Assembly (NCBI RefSeq): GCF_003628305.1
Contig: NZ_RBZM01000004.1
Coordinates: 620,001-684,000, forward strand
From: Cohnella endophytica
Lineage (GTDB): Bacteria > Bacillota > Bacilli > Paenibacillales > Paenibacillaceae
Length of the DNA stretch: 64,000 nt
Reading direction: 5' to 3'
The notes under the pieces are model-generated. The model did not search any database. It was given only the letters and a program-made list of their open reading frames with translations, and was not told the origin of the DNA. Positions 44,668 through 54,985 of the stretch are shown here, in pieces; within the stretch, counting starts at the first letter, position 1; each line of letters starts with the position of its first letter. The position numbers were made by a program, and so were the translations under genes.

Positions 44668-44684
44668 TTTCCTTGCTTTTCCTT

Positions 44685-46247
44685 TTATTCCGCGGCCTGA
44701 TCCAAGAACCGATAACTGATCGCCTCCGCGACATCCTCAGAGCGGATAGCTTCCCTGTCCGCCAAATCCGCAATCGTGCGGGACATTTTCAAGATGCGAT
44801 CATGGGCGCGGAAGCTGAGTCCGAGTTGCTCGTACACTTGCTGGAGCAACATCTCGGCGTCCGAAGACAATCTGGCGTATCGGCTTAACAGCGGACCGTG
44901 GAGCTGGCTGTTCCAATGTAACCCGTGTTTGGCGTAACGGGCTTTTTGACGATCGGCGGCGGACTTGACGATATGCCGAGCTTCCGCTGACGTCATTCCG
45001 GACGTCGATCCCGGTTTGATCGTCTGACGAGGCAGCTCTACTTGAAGATCCAACCTATCGGCAAGCGGGCCGGACATGCGCGCCCGGTACCTGGTAATAG
45101 CGGTAGGGGTACACGTGCAAGGACGATCGCCCGGGCCGCCGCCGTTATATCCGCACGGACAGGGGTTCATCGATGCCGCAAGCATGAAGCGGGCAGGAAA
45201 CCGGCAGACGCCCCTGGCACGTCCGATCGTGACCTCGCGATCCTCGAGCGGTTGCCGTAACGCCTCCAAGCAAATCCGAGAAAATTCGGGCATCTCGTCC
45301 AGGAACAAAATGCCATGATGGGCCAGCGTCACCTCGCCGGGTTTCGGAATCGAGCCTCCGCCGATGAGGCCGGCGGCCGATATCGTGTGGTGGGGAGCCC
45401 GAAAAGCGCGGTGGCGAATAAGGCCTGAAGGGGCATTGCCGAGCTTGCCGCAAACGCTGTAAATTTTCGTGACGGCGAGCGCTTCTTCGTCGTCTAGCGG
45501 AGGCATGAGCGTGGGGAGCCTTCGGCATAGCATCGTTTTGCCGGTGCCGGGAGGCCCGACGAACAGCAAATTATGCATTCCGCTAGCCGCGATAAGCAGG
45601 GCGCGTTTCCCCTTCTCCTGCCCGATGACGTCGGAAAGATCAAGTTCTCCCTCGTTCGGAGCGCCGTTAGCCTGATTTTTACTCATCCGACGTGAATGTC
45701 TGCCGATTTCTTGCCGAGAATCGGAAGGTGCATCATCATCGTCGGTGAAACCGTTAATCCATTCGACGAGCGACGAGATGCCGAATACTTCGATTCCGGG
45801 CAGGAGTGAAGCTTCGGCCACGGCTGCTCGCGGCACGACGATGCGCCGAATGCCGGTGCTCCTCGCCAACTCGGTCATCGGAAGTACGCCCGGGACATTC
45901 CTTATCGTGCCGTTAAGCGACAGTTCTCCGATAAACAGCGTATCCTCGAGCAGCATCGGATCGACTTGCCCGCTCGCGCACAAGATCCCCGCGGCGATGG
46001 CGAGATCGAAGGCGCTGCCTTCCTTGCGAAGATCGGCGGGCGCCAAGTTAATCGTGATCCGGTCCATCGGGAACTTCATTCCGCCGTTCTGGATCGCGGC
46101 CCGCACGCGTTCGACGGATTCCCGCACCGCGGTGTCGGGTAAGCCGACCACGGCTACTTGCGGAAGCCCAGAGCAAATATTCACTTCCACTTCGATCATA
46201 CGGCCTTCAATGCCTAACACGCTTGCGCTTAATATTTTGACGTACAC
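44685..46247 (-). CDS. comM: ComM/YifB-family AAA+ ATPase
   Basis: ComM is a hexameric helicase promoting branch migration during natural transformation in Gram-negatives; Bacillota homologues are less studied. The 520-aa protein has the N-terminal Lon-protease-like domain (VEVNICSGLPQVAVVGLPDTAVRE), Walker A GPPGTGKTM, Walker B GILFLDEMPEF, the Cys-rich insert NPCPCGYNGG...PCTCTP and a C-terminal magnesium-chelatase domain. The GTG at 46247, with GAGAGGTG seven bases upstream, gives the usual MYVKILSASVLGIEG start. It is convergent to the alarmone synthetase gene. Confidence 0.93.
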   Translation of the reverse strand: MYVKILSASVLGIEGRMIEVEVNICSGLPQVAVVGLPDTAVRESVERVRAAIQNGGMKFPMDRITINLAPADLRKEGSAFDLAIAAGILCASGQVDPMLLEDTLFIGELSLNGTIRNVPGVLPMTELARSTGIRRIVVPRAAVAEASLLPGIEVFGISSLVEWINGFTDDDDAPSDSRQEIGRHSRRMSKNQANGAPNEGELDLSDVIGQEKGKRALLIAASGMHNLLFVGPPGTGKTMLCRRLPTLMPPLDDEEALAVTKIYSVCGKLGNAPSGLIRHRAFRAPHHTISAAGLIGGGSIPKPGEVTLAHHGILFLDEMPEFSRICLEALRQPLEDREVTIGRARGVCRFPARFMLAASMNPCPCGYNGGGPGDRPCTCTPTAITRYRARMSGPLADRLDLQVELPRQTIKPGSTSGMTSAEARHIVKSAADRQKARYAKHGLHWNSQLHGPLLSRYARLSSDAEMLLQQVYEQLGLSFRAHDRILKMSRTIADLADREAIRSEDVAEAISYRFLDQAAE

Positions 46248-46427
46248 GAAAAAGCACCTCTCTCCGCAGGTTGAAATAACACGCGGGAAAGGTGCTTCCT
46301 CTCCAAGTCTTTCGATTAAATAAATCATAGCTCCGGGGAAATGCGTTGTCAACACAAGTGGCTCCCATTCATAGGCATCCATAGTATAATGGAAAAATTA
46401 GCCTATGCTAGACGAGGGGGAATCGGA

Positions 46428-46997
46428 ATGAAATTGTTGAGGATTATCGTACCCGCTTTATTAACGGTAATGTCTTTGGCAGGATGCTCAGGGGGGAGCG
46501 TTTTTAAGTCGGATTTTTTTTCGAAAGACGACATGTGCGCGATCAGACAAAGCGATAAGAAAACAATATGCTATGGCGACAAGAAATCCGAGGTTGAAAA
46601 GGTGCTTGGTTCCAGAACAACCGGCGGGATGCCGAATTCATTCGATTACGATTCAGGCATATCCGTCTATTATCGTGAGGACGCCGTAGCGGGGTTAGTC
46701 TTCAAGCCCGAATCGAAGGACGTCTTCGTTACAGCGAGGGGCGCAAAAATCGGCATGTCGAAGGAAGAAATGAAAAAGCTGTACGGGAGTAAACACGCAA
46801 TCGAATCGGGCCCGCATAATCTGGATTATATTTATGATTCGAAAAACGGTAACTGGTTAAATCAAATGCCGGCGGGACAAGCGCAAACTCCGGAAGTAAT
46901 GATGTCCACGATGATATGCTCGGCAATATTCGATGACGAAGGACGCGCAGCGAATATTTGGTTGCTGGATCAAAGATATGCGACGCTATTCCAATAA
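46428..46997 (+). CDS. Hypothetical lipoprotein, 189 aa
   Basis: The signal peptide ends in the lipobox SLAGC, with lipidated Cys20. The mature region contains two similar segments, KKSEVEKVLGSRTT and GMSKEEMKKLYGSKHA. Each is followed by a short strand segment, which suggests a duplicated alpha-beta module like that in SmpA/BLIP-type domains. Function is unknown. GAGGGGG precedes the ATG, and a TATAAT at 46385-46390 may be a -10 without a good -35. It is divergent from comM. Confidence 0.75.
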   Translation: MKLLRIIVPALLTVMSLAGCSGGSVFKSDFFSKDDMCAIRQSDKKTICYGDKKSEVEKVLGSRTTGGMPNSFDYDSGISVYYREDAVAGLVFKPESKDVFVTARGAKIGMSKEEMKKLYGSKHAIESGPHNLDYIYDSKNGNWLNQMPAGQAQTPEVMMSTMICSAIFDDEGRAANIWLLDQRYATLFQ

Positions 46998-47024
46998 TCG
47001 GATCTAATCGGCAGGGTTGGGATA

Positions 47025-47068
47025 GAAACGAGACAAATAGCAAAAGCTATATGTGTTTGCCTTGTTTC
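47025..47068. other. Long hairpin without T-run
   Basis: GAAACGAGACAAA-AGC pairs with GCT-TTTGCCTTGTTTC around an AAAA loop, a stem of about 16 bp with one internal loop. No T-tract follows, so it is not a standard terminator; it lies 27 bases after the lipoprotein stop. Confidence 0.55.
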
Positions 47069-47146
47069 CATATCGAATTGAGATGAAACCATTGCCAAAT
47101 CAGACTAATAAATTGATGAAAAAGAGAGGAAGCCTGAATCATTTAG

Positions 47147-47155
47147 TGATACAAT
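47147..47155 (+). promoter_or_regulatory. Extended -10 candidate for sucCD
   Basis: TGA-TACAAT forms an extended -10 without a recognisable -35. It lies about 150 bases before the sucC ATG. Confidence 0.4.
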
Positions 47156-47308
47156 AGTGAAGGTTTTGTTACATAAATTCGTTTGTGTGACAACTACGGG
47201 CGATGAAGCGATCGCTAAAAGAAAGTCACCTGTGACGGCTGCGCCGGTTATCTACAAGCGATCAGCCGCACTCGATATTAATGCGCACAACGGGAGGATG
47301 CCAGGGTC

Positions 47309-48469
47309 ATGAATATTCATGAATATCAAGGCAAGGAAGTCTTGAGGCAGTATGGCGTTAACGTGCCGCGCGGCAAAGTGGCGTTTACCGTCGAAGAAGC
47401 CGTAAGCGCGGCGAAAGAACTCGGAAGCTCGGTTACCGTGGTTAAAGCTCAAATCCACGCGGGCGGACGCGGTAAAGCAGGCGGAGTAAAAATCGCTAAG
47501 AGCGTGGACGACGTCGCGGCTTACGCGAAAGAATTGCTCGGCAAAGTATTGGTCACGCACCAAACCGGTCCTGAAGGCAAAGAAATCAAACGCCTGCTGA
47601 TCGAAGAAGGCTGCGACATCAAGAAAGAATACTACATCGGCGTCGTCGTCGACCGGGGAACCGGACGCGTCGTCATGATGGGCTCCGAAGAAGGCGGCAT
47701 GGATATCGAAGAAGTAGCCGCTCATTCCCCGGAGAAAATCGTAAAAGTCGTCGTAGACCCTGCGGTCGGACTGCAAGTATTCCAAGCCCGCCAATTGGCG
47801 TACGATATTAAGATTCCGGGCGAGCTGATCAACAAAGCGGTCAAGTTTATGCTCGCTCTGTACAAAGCTTTCGAAGAAAAGGATTGCTCCATCGCGGAGA
47901 TCAATCCGCTTGTCGTAACGGGCTCCGGCGACGTTATGGCGCTCGATGCCAAGCTGAACTTCGACTCCAACGCCTTGTTCCGTCATAAGGACATCGTGGA
48001 ACTGCGCGACCTGGACGAAGAAGACGCGAAAGAAATTCAAGCTTCCAAATTCGATCTGTCTTACATCGCTCTCGACGGCAACATCGGTTGCATGGTTAAC
48101 GGCGCCGGCCTTGCGATGGCAACGATGGATATCATCAAATATTTCGGCGGCGAGCCCGCTAACTTCCTTGACGTCGGCGGCGGCGCAACGAAGGAGAAAG
48201 TTACCGAAGCGTTCAAGATCATCCTTTCCGACGTGAACGTCAAAGGGATTTTCGTTAATATCTTCGGCGGTATCATGAAGTGCGACATTATCGCGGAGGG
48301 CGTCGTTTCGGCAGCGCGCGAGCTTGGTCTAGACAAGCCTCTCGTCGTTCGTCTGGAAGGCACCAACGTGACATTAGGCAAAGAAATATTGAACGGATCC
48401 GGCCTGAACATCGTGGCTGCGGATTCGATGTCGGACGGCGCGCAAAAAATCGTGTCGCTCGTGAAATGA
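47309..48469 (+). CDS. sucC: Succinyl-CoA synthetase beta subunit
   Basis: SucC with SucD interconverts succinyl-CoA and succinate with ATP or GTP formation in the TCA cycle. The 386-aa protein has the ATP-grasp fold, beginning [17 protein letters not shown], with [25 protein letters not shown], and the C-terminal CoA-ligase part ([17 protein letters not shown]). GGGAGGA lies ten bases before the ATG. sucD follows after 32 bases. These genes follow ylqH directly in B. subtilis. Confidence 0.98.
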   Translation: MNIHEYQGKEVLRQYGVNVPRGKVAFTVEEAVSAAKELGSSVTVVKAQIHAGGRGKAGGVKIAKSVDDVAAYAKELLGKVLVTHQTGPEGKEIKRLLIEEGCDIKKEYYIGVVVDRGTGRVVMMGSEEGGMDIEEVAAHSPEKIVKVVVDPAVGLQVFQARQLAYDIKIPGELINKAVKFMLALYKAFEEKDCSIAEINPLVVTGSGDVMALDAKLNFDSNALFRHKDIVELRDLDEEDAKEIQASKFDLSYIALDGNIGCMVNGAGLAMATMDIIKYFGGEPANFLDVGGGATKEKVTEAFKIILSDVNVKGIFVNIFGGIMKCDIIAEGVVSAARELGLDKPLVVRLEGTNVTLGKEILNGSGLNIVAADSMSDGAQKIVSLVK

Positions 48470-48501
48470 TTAGGGAGAACCTACCGGGGAGTGTATAAAT
48501 C

Positions 48502-49428
48502 ATGAGTATTTTGATCGATAAGAACACCAAGGTGATCACCCAAGGCATCACGGGCGCAACGGGATCTTTCCATGCCAAAGGTGCTTTGGAATACGGCACG
48601 CAAATGGTCGGAGGCGTAACGCCGGGCAAAGGCGGCCAAACGATCGATTTCGATCTGGAGAACGGAACGAAAGTCACGTTGCCGATTTTCAATACAGTCA
48701 AAGAAGCGGTTGCCGCTACAGGCGCTACCGCATCCGTTATTTATGTCGCTCCGCCATTCGCGGCCGACTCCATCATGGAAGCGGTAGAAGCCGAGCTTGA
48801 TCTCGTCATCTGTATCACAGAAGGCATTCCGGTGCTCGACATGGTTAAAGTCAAGCGCTTCATGGAAGGCAAGAAAACGCGTTTGATCGGACCGAACTGC
48901 CCCGGCGTTATTACTCCGGACGAGATCAAAATCGGCATCATGCCGGGTTATATCCACAAAAAAGGCCACGTAGGCGTCGTATCCCGTTCGGGGACGCTTA
49001 CTTACGAGGCGGTTCACCAGCTTACGACGAACGGCATCGGCCAATCGTCCGCGGTCGGTATCGGCGGAGACCCGGTCAAAGGCTCCGAGTTCATCGACAT
49101 TCTTAAGCTGTTCAACGAAGATCCCGATACTTACGCGGTCATCATGATCGGCGAAATCGGCGGAACCGCGGAAGAAGAAGCGGCGGAATGGATCAAAGCG
49201 AACATGACGAAACCTGTCGTCGGTTTCATCGGCGGTGCTACGGCTCCTGCCGGCAAACGGATGGGACATGCCGGCGCGATCATCTCCGGCGGCAAAGGAA
49301 CGGCTGCCGAGAAAATTTCGGTGCTGGAAGCTTGCGGCGTTCGCGTTGCTCCGACGCCTTCCGACATGGGCGCGACTTTGATCTCCGTGCTCGAAGAAAA
49401 AGGCATGCTGGAAAAATGCAAAGCTTAA
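48502..49428 (+). CDS. sucD: Succinyl-CoA synthetase alpha subunit
   Basis: SucD carries the phosphorylated histidine intermediate. The 308-aa protein has the CoA-binding Rossmann half ([16 protein letters not shown]) and the ligase half with His256 in [14 protein letters not shown], the phosphohistidine site. The Shine-Dalgarno is modest (GGGGAGTG). It is cotranscribed with sucC and ends at a strong terminator. Confidence 0.98.
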   Translation: MSILIDKNTKVITQGITGATGSFHAKGALEYGTQMVGGVTPGKGGQTIDFDLENGTKVTLPIFNTVKEAVAATGATASVIYVAPPFAADSIMEAVEAELDLVICITEGIPVLDMVKVKRFMEGKKTRLIGPNCPGVITPDEIKIGIMPGYIHKKGHVGVVSRSGTLTYEAVHQLTTNGIGQSSAVGIGGDPVKGSEFIDILKLFNEDPDTYAVIMIGEIGGTAEEEAAEWIKANMTKPVVGFIGGATAPAGKRMGHAGAIISGGKGTAAEKISVLEACGVRVAPTPSDMGATLISVLEEKGMLEKCKA

Positions 49429-49500
49429 TGGTACAGTAAAGTCATAGAAGATAAGCGCGAATTCCGTCGAATCGGAAGTCACGAACCGGCAAGGCAAGCA

Positions 49501-49540
49501 GCCTTCTGCCCCCTCTAACGAGGGAGTGGGAGGCTTTTTT
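49501..49540 (+). terminator. Terminator of sucCD
   Basis: A 15-base imperfect stem (GCCTTCTGCCCCCTC with GAGGGAGTGGGAGGC), loop TAAC, then six T residues. Confidence 0.88.
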
Positions 49541-49601
49541 GCGTTAATCTTCCCCCATCGCGGCCGGGTTATCGGAACGAAATAAGAGGAGAGATCTAAT
49601 T

Positions 49602-50807
49602 ATGGGAGTGTACGAAGACGGCGACTCGGGCCAACATCAGAAGGAAACGGTCAGGACGGTTTCCTTGGAGGAAGCGCGTTTGACGGGAATCGGACGGGAT
49701 GCGCTAATCGCTTTGCACGAAACGGACGGCGTGGGCAGAATATCGATCGCGACGATCCTGTTGTACGGCGCAACGAGGGGCGAAGGCTCGTTAAGTCGCG
49801 CGAATCGCCTGCTGGCGCAGGATTGGAGGGACATGGGTTTGTTCGCGAAGCAATCGGCCGCGATCGTCGCCAATCTGACCGAGGAGGCGGAAAATCGGAG
49901 AAAACGAAGGCATGCGGCACTCCGACTGAGCATCGTTACTTACTTGGACGACGAATATCCCGAGTTGCTTCGACAAATTTCGGATCCGCCATGGGTGCTC
50001 TATTATAAGGGGGATTTAAGGTTAGCGCATCATCCGGCAATCGCCATCGTCGGCACTAGACTGGCGACGGGATACGGACGAAAGATGGCGGAAGACGTCG
50101 CTAAGGGGTGCTCGAGACGCATGACGGTCGTTAGCGGCTTGGCGAGAGGCATTGATGCCGCAGCTCATTCGGGCGCGGTACGCGGACGATACGGGACGAT
50201 AGCGGTGCTGGCGGGAAGCGTCGATTATTGTTACCCGCCGGAGAACAAAGCGTTGTACCGGGATATTTCCGAAAATGGCCTTATTCTATCGGAAAGCCCG
50301 CCGGATACGGTCTTGAGGCCCGGACTGTTCCCATTGCGGAATCGAATTATCGCCGGGCTAAGCTATGGCGTCATCGTCGTGGAAGCCGCCCGACGCAGCG
50401 GCGCGTTGATAACGGCCGATCTTGCGCTCGGGTACGACCGCGATATCTTCGTCGTACCCGGACAGGCAACGTCTCCGCGAAGCTTGGGAGCGCTCGAATA
50501 TTTTAGAAAGGGAGCGCATCCGGTTTTGGACGAGACCGATATTTTCGAGATGTATAAGTACCGGCTCCCCTTCCAATCAAGCGCCGAACCTGATGATCCG
50601 AGCAATTCCAAGAGGTCGGGCGAGCCGGATCCGCTGACCGGCGAGGAGCTCGCGATCTACGAGATTTTACTTGAACAGCCTTGTTCTATCGACGACCTTG
50701 CGGTACAATCCGGGATGACGTTTGGACATTTACACTCCGTTCTGCTATCTTTACTAATAAAAAGACGGATTCATCAACAACCCGGTTCTGTATATCATGT
50801 CCTTTAA
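49602..50807 (+). CDS. dprA: DNA-processing protein DprA
   Basis: DprA loads RecA on incoming single-stranded DNA during transformation. The 401-aa protein has an N-terminal helical region with a helix-hairpin-like LHETDGVGRISIATILLYG. The Rossmann core carries AIVGTRLATGYGRKMAED, VVSGLARGIDAAAHSGA, FPLRNRIIAGLS and VEAARRSGALITADLALGY. A C-terminal winged helix (CSIDDLAVQSGMTFGHLHSVLLSLLIKRRI) ends the protein. An acidic 20-residue N-terminal extension is unusual. AGGAGAG precedes the ATG. topA follows after about 58 bases. Confidence 0.95.
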   Translation: MGVYEDGDSGQHQKETVRTVSLEEARLTGIGRDALIALHETDGVGRISIATILLYGATRGEGSLSRANRLLAQDWRDMGLFAKQSAAIVANLTEEAENRRKRRHAALRLSIVTYLDDEYPELLRQISDPPWVLYYKGDLRLAHHPAIAIVGTRLATGYGRKMAEDVAKGCSRRMTVVSGLARGIDAAAHSGAVRGRYGTIAVLAGSVDYCYPPENKALYRDISENGLILSESPPDTVLRPGLFPLRNRIIAGLSYGVIVVEAARRSGALITADLALGYDRDIFVVPGQATSPRSLGALEYFRKGAHPVLDETDIFEMYKYRLPFQSSAEPDDPSNSKRSGEPDPLTGEELAIYEILLEQPCSIDDLAVQSGMTFGHLHSVLLSLLIKRRIHQQPGSVYHVL

Positions 50808-50865
50808 TGAAGACATATGCGAATAGACAGTAGGACTTGTCGACCGTAGGAGAGGAGGAATGGAC

Positions 50866-52962
50866 GTGGCGGATTCACTCGTAATCGTAGAATCACCGGC
50901 AAAAGCCAAGACGATCGGAAAATATTTGGGAAGTAAATTTATCGTCAAAGCGTCCATGGGGCACATACGCGATTTGCCCAAGAGTCAGATCGGCGTAGAG
51001 GTGGAGAACGATTTCCAGCCGAAATACATCACGATCCGCGGCAAGGGGAGCGTTCTTAAGGAACTTAGGGACGCCAGCAAAAAAGTTAAAAAAGTATATC
51101 TCGCGGCTGACCCGGACCGCGAAGGAGAAGCGATCGCGTGGCATTTGGCGCATTATTTGGAAATAGACGAGAAAGACGCTTGCCGCGTCGTTTTTAACGA
51201 AATCACGAAACAAGCGGTGAAGGATGCTTTCAAGAATCCTCGCCCTATCGATATGGATCTGGTGAACGCCCAGCAAGCTAGGCGGGTTCTCGACCGTCTG
51301 GTAGGTTACAAGATCAGTCCATTATTATGGAAGAAAGTCAAAAAAGGATTAAGCGCGGGTCGCGTGCAATCGGTCGCGGTCAAACTGATCTACGATCGCG
51401 AGAACGAGATTAACGCTTTCGTGCCAGAAGAATACTGGAGCATTACCGCCCATCTGCTGAAGGGGAAAAACGTCTTCGAGGCGAAGTTCCATTCGGTTAA
51501 CGGCGAGAAAAAAGAGCTGACGAGCGAAGCCGAGGTTAAGGAAGTATTGGCCTTAATGGGCGGAGATTCGTTCGTCGTAGGCGACGTGAAAGAGAAGGAG
51601 CGGCAACGCAATCCGTCTCCTCCGTTTATTACGAGCTCTTTGCAACAGGAAGCGGCGCGCAAGCTGAATTTCCGCGCTTCCAAGACGATGCAGATCGCTC
51701 AGCAACTGTATGAGGGCGTCGATCTCGGCAAAGAGGGCACCGTCGGTCTTATCACTTACATGCGTACGGACTCCACGCGCATTTCTCCCATCGCTCAAGA
51801 AGAAGCGAAGGAATTCATCGAAGGCAAATACGGGAGTACGTTTTATCCGGAAACTCCCCGCGAATATAAGAAAAAGAGCGCCGGAGCCCAAGACGCGCAT
51901 GAAGCGATCCGTCCGACCTCGGTGTTGCGGGATCCGGAATCCGTCAAAGCGTTCACCTCGAAGGATCAGCTCCGTTTGTATAAGCTCATCTGGGAGCGTT
52001 TCGTCGCCAGCCAGATGTCCTCCGCAGTACTCGATACGATGACCGTGGATATGAGCAACGGTCCGGTCGTGTTCCGCGCGAACGGCTCCAAGCTGAAGTT
52101 TCCCGGCTTCATGAAAGTGTACGTGGAAGGCAACGATGACGGTACGACGGATGAAGACCGCTTGCTTCCGGCGCTTGCGACCGGAGAAGGCGTGAACTCC
52201 ACGCAGATCGATCCGAAGCAGCATTTCACGCAGCCGCCTCCCCGTTATACGGAAGCAAGGTTGGTAAGAACGCTGGAAGAACAGGGGATCGGCCGTCCGA
52301 GCACGTACGCGCCGACGCTGGAAACGATTCAGAAGCGCAATTACGTCGCCATGGAAGAGAAGAAATTCATCCCGACCGAATTGGGCGAGCTCGTCATCCA
52401 ATTGATGGAGGAATTTTTCCCGGAGATTCTCGACGCGGAGTTCACCGCCAACATGGAAGGCGACTTGGACCACGTGGAAGAAGGAACCCAGGATTGGGTT
52501 AACGTTATCGGTGACTTCTACAAATCGTTCGAGGTTCGTTTGAATTTCGCCGAGGAAGAAATGAAGGAAATCGAAATCAAGGACGAACCGTCCGATGAGA
52601 TTTGCGATAAATGCGGAAGCCCAATGGTGTACAAAATGGGACGCTTCGGCAAATTCTTGGCCTGCTCGGGGTTCCCGAACTGCCGGAATACGAAGCCGAT
52701 TATCAAGGATACGGGAGTCGGTTGCCCGAAATGCGCCAAAGGGGTTATCGTCGAGAGACGAAGCAAAAAAGGCAGAATTTTCTATGGCTGCAACCTCTAT
52801 CCCGAGTGCGATTACGTCTCGTGGGATAAGCCGGTATCGAAACCATGCCCTAGCTGCGGAGGCTTAATGGTCGAGAAACGAGTAAAGGGCGAAGTTCAGC
52901 TTCATTGCACGGCATGCGATCATTCCGAAAGCGCGGAGGAAGCGGAAGAAGCAGCGGAATAA
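50866..52962 (+). CDS. topA: DNA topoisomerase I
   Basis: The type IA enzyme relaxes negative supercoils. The 698-aa protein has the TOPRIM start [30 protein letters not shown], and the catalytic Tyr298 in [13 protein letters not shown]. Three C-terminal zinc fingers follow (CDKCGSP...CSGFPNC, CPKCAKG...YPEC, CPSCGG...CTACD). GAGGAGG lies seven bases before a GTG at 50866, giving [10 protein letters not shown] like B. subtilis TopA. The ATG two codons earlier (50860) is only one base from that site, so GTG is preferred. Confidence 0.97.
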   Translation: MADSLVIVESPAKAKTIGKYLGSKFIVKASMGHIRDLPKSQIGVEVENDFQPKYITIRGKGSVLKELRDASKKVKKVYLAADPDREGEAIAWHLAHYLEIDEKDACRVVFNEITKQAVKDAFKNPRPIDMDLVNAQQARRVLDRLVGYKISPLLWKKVKKGLSAGRVQSVAVKLIYDRENEINAFVPEEYWSITAHLLKGKNVFEAKFHSVNGEKKELTSEAEVKEVLALMGGDSFVVGDVKEKERQRNPSPPFITSSLQQEAARKLNFRASKTMQIAQQLYEGVDLGKEGTVGLITYMRTDSTRISPIAQEEAKEFIEGKYGSTFYPETPREYKKKSAGAQDAHEAIRPTSVLRDPESVKAFTSKDQLRLYKLIWERFVASQMSSAVLDTMTVDMSNGPVVFRANGSKLKFPGFMKVYVEGNDDGTTDEDRLLPALATGEGVNSTQIDPKQHFTQPPPRYTEARLVRTLEEQGIGRPSTYAPTLETIQKRNYVAMEEKKFIPTELGELVIQLMEEFFPEILDAEFTANMEGDLDHVEEGTQDWVNVIGDFYKSFEVRLNFAEEEMKEIEIKDEPSDEICDKCGSPMVYKMGRFGKFLACSGFPNCRNTKPIIKDTGVGCPKCAKGVIVERRSKKGRIFYGCNLYPECDYVSWDKPVSKPCPSCGGLMVEKRVKGEVQLHCTACDHSESAEEAEEAAE

Positions 52963-52994
52963 AAAGGTTATGACAGCTTAGGAGGTTTATCGCT

Positions 52995-54326
52995 TTGAAT
53001 GAAGTTCAATCCGTGACGGTCATCGGCGCAGGTTTGGCCGGGAGCGAAGCCGCGTGGCAAATCGCCAAGCAAGGCGTGCCCGTCACTTTATACGAGATGC
53101 GCCCCGTCAAAAGTACGCCGGCCCACCATACCGCGGAATTCGCGGAATTGGTTTGCAGCAACAGCTTAAGAGCGAATGGACTCGCGAACGCCGTAGGCGT
53201 GCTGAAAGAAGAAATGCGCAGGCTGGATTCGTTAATCCTTTCCTGCGCCGATCAACATGCCGTTCCCGCCGGAGGAGCGCTCGCGGTCGATCGCGACGGT
53301 TTCTCCGCCGAGGTGACCAAACGGTTGCGCGAGCATCCGCTGATCACGGTCGTGAACGAAGAGGTTTCCGAGATTCCGAAGGATGGCGTCGTCGTGATCG
53401 CGACCGGCCCTCTGACCTCTCCCGAGCTTTCCGAGAGCATTAAGCGATTGATGGGAGAAGAGTATTTTTATTTCTTCGATGCGGCGGCGCCGATCATCGA
53501 GAAAGACTCGATCGACCTCGACAAAGTATTTTTGGCTTCCCGGTACGATAAAGGCGAGGCCGCGTATTTGAATTGCCCGATGACGGAAGCCGAGTACGAC
53601 GTCTTTTACGATGCGCTCGTAACGGCGGAAACCGCGGCGGTCAAAGACTTCGAGAAGGATATGTACTTCGAGGGCTGCATGCCGATCGAAGTGATGGCGA
53701 AGCGCGGCAAACAAACGATGCTATTCGGTCCGATGAAGCCGGTCGGACTTGTCGACCCGCGAACGGGAACGAAATCCCACGCGGTTATCCAGTTGCGGCA
53801 AGATAACGCCGCGGGAACGTTGTATAATTTGGTCGGCTTCCAAACTCACCTCAAATGGGGAGAGCAGAAACGGGTATTCTCGCTCATCCCGGGGCTCGAG
53901 AACGCGGAATTCGTCCGATACGGCGTCATGCATCGCAATACGTTCATCAATTCGCCGAAGCTGTTGCATCCGACTTATCAGTTCCGGGACCGCGAGACCC
54001 TGTTCTTCGCGGGCCAGATGACGGGCGTGGAGGGCTATGTGGAATCGGCCGCTTCGGGCTTGATATCCGGATTGAACGCGGGAAGACTAGTCAAAGGACT
54101 GGAGCCGCTTGTTTTGCCCGAGCATACGACATTAGGAAGCATGGCCCATTACATTACGACCGCGGACTTTAAGCATTTCCAGCCGATGAACGCGAATTTC
54201 GGGTTATTCCCGCCGCTGGGGCATCGAGTAAGAAGCAAGAAGGAAAAGAACGATGCCATCGCGGCCAGAGCTCTCGAGAGTATCGACGCGTTAAGCGAGG
54301 AATTGAAACAAAGTTCGAGTTTGTAA
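52995..54326 (+). CDS. trmFO: Folate-dependent tRNA uridine-54 methyltransferase
   Basis: TrmFO makes ribothymidine at position 54 of tRNA using methylenetetrahydrofolate and FADH2. The 443-aa protein has the FAD motif [40 protein letters not shown] with a conserved Cys, and [19 protein letters not shown]. The start is TTG at 52995, eight bases after GGAGGT. In B. subtilis, xerC/codV follows; here the next gene is hslV. Confidence 0.96.
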   Translation: MNEVQSVTVIGAGLAGSEAAWQIAKQGVPVTLYEMRPVKSTPAHHTAEFAELVCSNSLRANGLANAVGVLKEEMRRLDSLILSCADQHAVPAGGALAVDRDGFSAEVTKRLREHPLITVVNEEVSEIPKDGVVVIATGPLTSPELSESIKRLMGEEYFYFFDAAAPIIEKDSIDLDKVFLASRYDKGEAAYLNCPMTEAEYDVFYDALVTAETAAVKDFEKDMYFEGCMPIEVMAKRGKQTMLFGPMKPVGLVDPRTGTKSHAVIQLRQDNAAGTLYNLVGFQTHLKWGEQKRVFSLIPGLENAEFVRYGVMHRNTFINSPKLLHPTYQFRDRETLFFAGQMTGVEGYVESAASGLISGLNAGRLVKGLEPLVLPEHTTLGSMAHYITTADFKHFQPMNANFGLFPPLGHRVRSKKEKNDAIAARALESIDALSEELKQSSSL

Positions 54327-54407
54327 CCGATCGAGCAGCGGCTGCGTATAAGTCATTAGCCGCTGCTTTTGCGACTTTACCAACAATCGTACGGGGAGGA
54401 TACATCC

Positions 54408-54953
54408 ATGGATATGAGTTTTCACGCGACGACGATATGCGCGGTACGCCATAACGGCAAAGGCGCGATCGCAGGCGATGGCCAAGTCACGTTCGGGAAT
54501 AGCATGGTCATGAAAAATACCGCCAAAAAAGTGCGCAGGCTTTATCGCAACCAAGTGGTGGCGGGATTCGCCGGGTCGGTTGCCGACGCGATTACGCTAT
54601 TCGAGAAATTCGAAGGCAAGCTTGAAGAGCATCATGGCAACCTGCAGCGCGCGGCAGTCGAGCTTGCGAAGGATTGGCGCTCCGATCGGGTGCTTCGCCG
54701 GCTGGAAGCGATGATGATCGTCGTAGACGCTACGGGGATGCTCTTATTGTCCGGCAACGGAGAAGTCATCGAGCCGGATGACGGGATCCTTGCGATCGGA
54801 TCGGGCGGAAGCTTCGCGCTCGCCGCTGCCAGAGCCCTGAAACGCCACGCGCCCGGAATGGAAGCGAATCAGATCGCGCGGGCGGCGCTGGAGACCGCGG
54901 CGGAGATTTGCGTCTTCACGAATAACAATATCATAGTCGAGGAAATAGGATGA
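54408..54953 (+). CDS. hslV: HslV (ClpQ) proteasome-like peptidase
   Basis: HslV is the peptidase of the HslUV/ClpYQ complex. The 181-aa protein matches B. subtilis ClpQ closely from [14 protein letters not shown] through [10 protein letters not shown] and [14 protein letters not shown]. In ClpQ the N-terminal Ser of MSSFHATT acts as nucleophile after Met removal. Here GGAGGA favours the ATG at 54408 (MDMSFHATT), which would bury that Ser behind two residues. The second ATG at 54414 would give MSFHATT, but at 13 bases spacing. It overlaps the region upstream of hslU. Confidence 0.95.
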   Translation: MDMSFHATTICAVRHNGKGAIAGDGQVTFGNSMVMKNTAKKVRRLYRNQVVAGFAGSVADAITLFEKFEGKLEEHHGNLQRAAVELAKDWRSDRVLRRLEAMMIVVDATGMLLLSGNGEVIEPDDGILAIGSGGSFALAAARALKRHAPGMEANQIARAALETAAEICVFTNNNIIVEEIG

Positions 54954-54985
54954 TACTATTCGATAAGTTCAAGGGAGAGGGTCGC

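Larger units (their letters stand above)
46998..47308. other. Intergenic region before sucC
   Basis: About 310 bases without a gene. It holds a long hairpin (47025-47068), a possible extended -10 promoter (47147-47155) and the sucC ribosome binding site (GGGAGGA). The A-rich stretch 47090-47130 shows no coding pattern. Confidence 0.6.
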
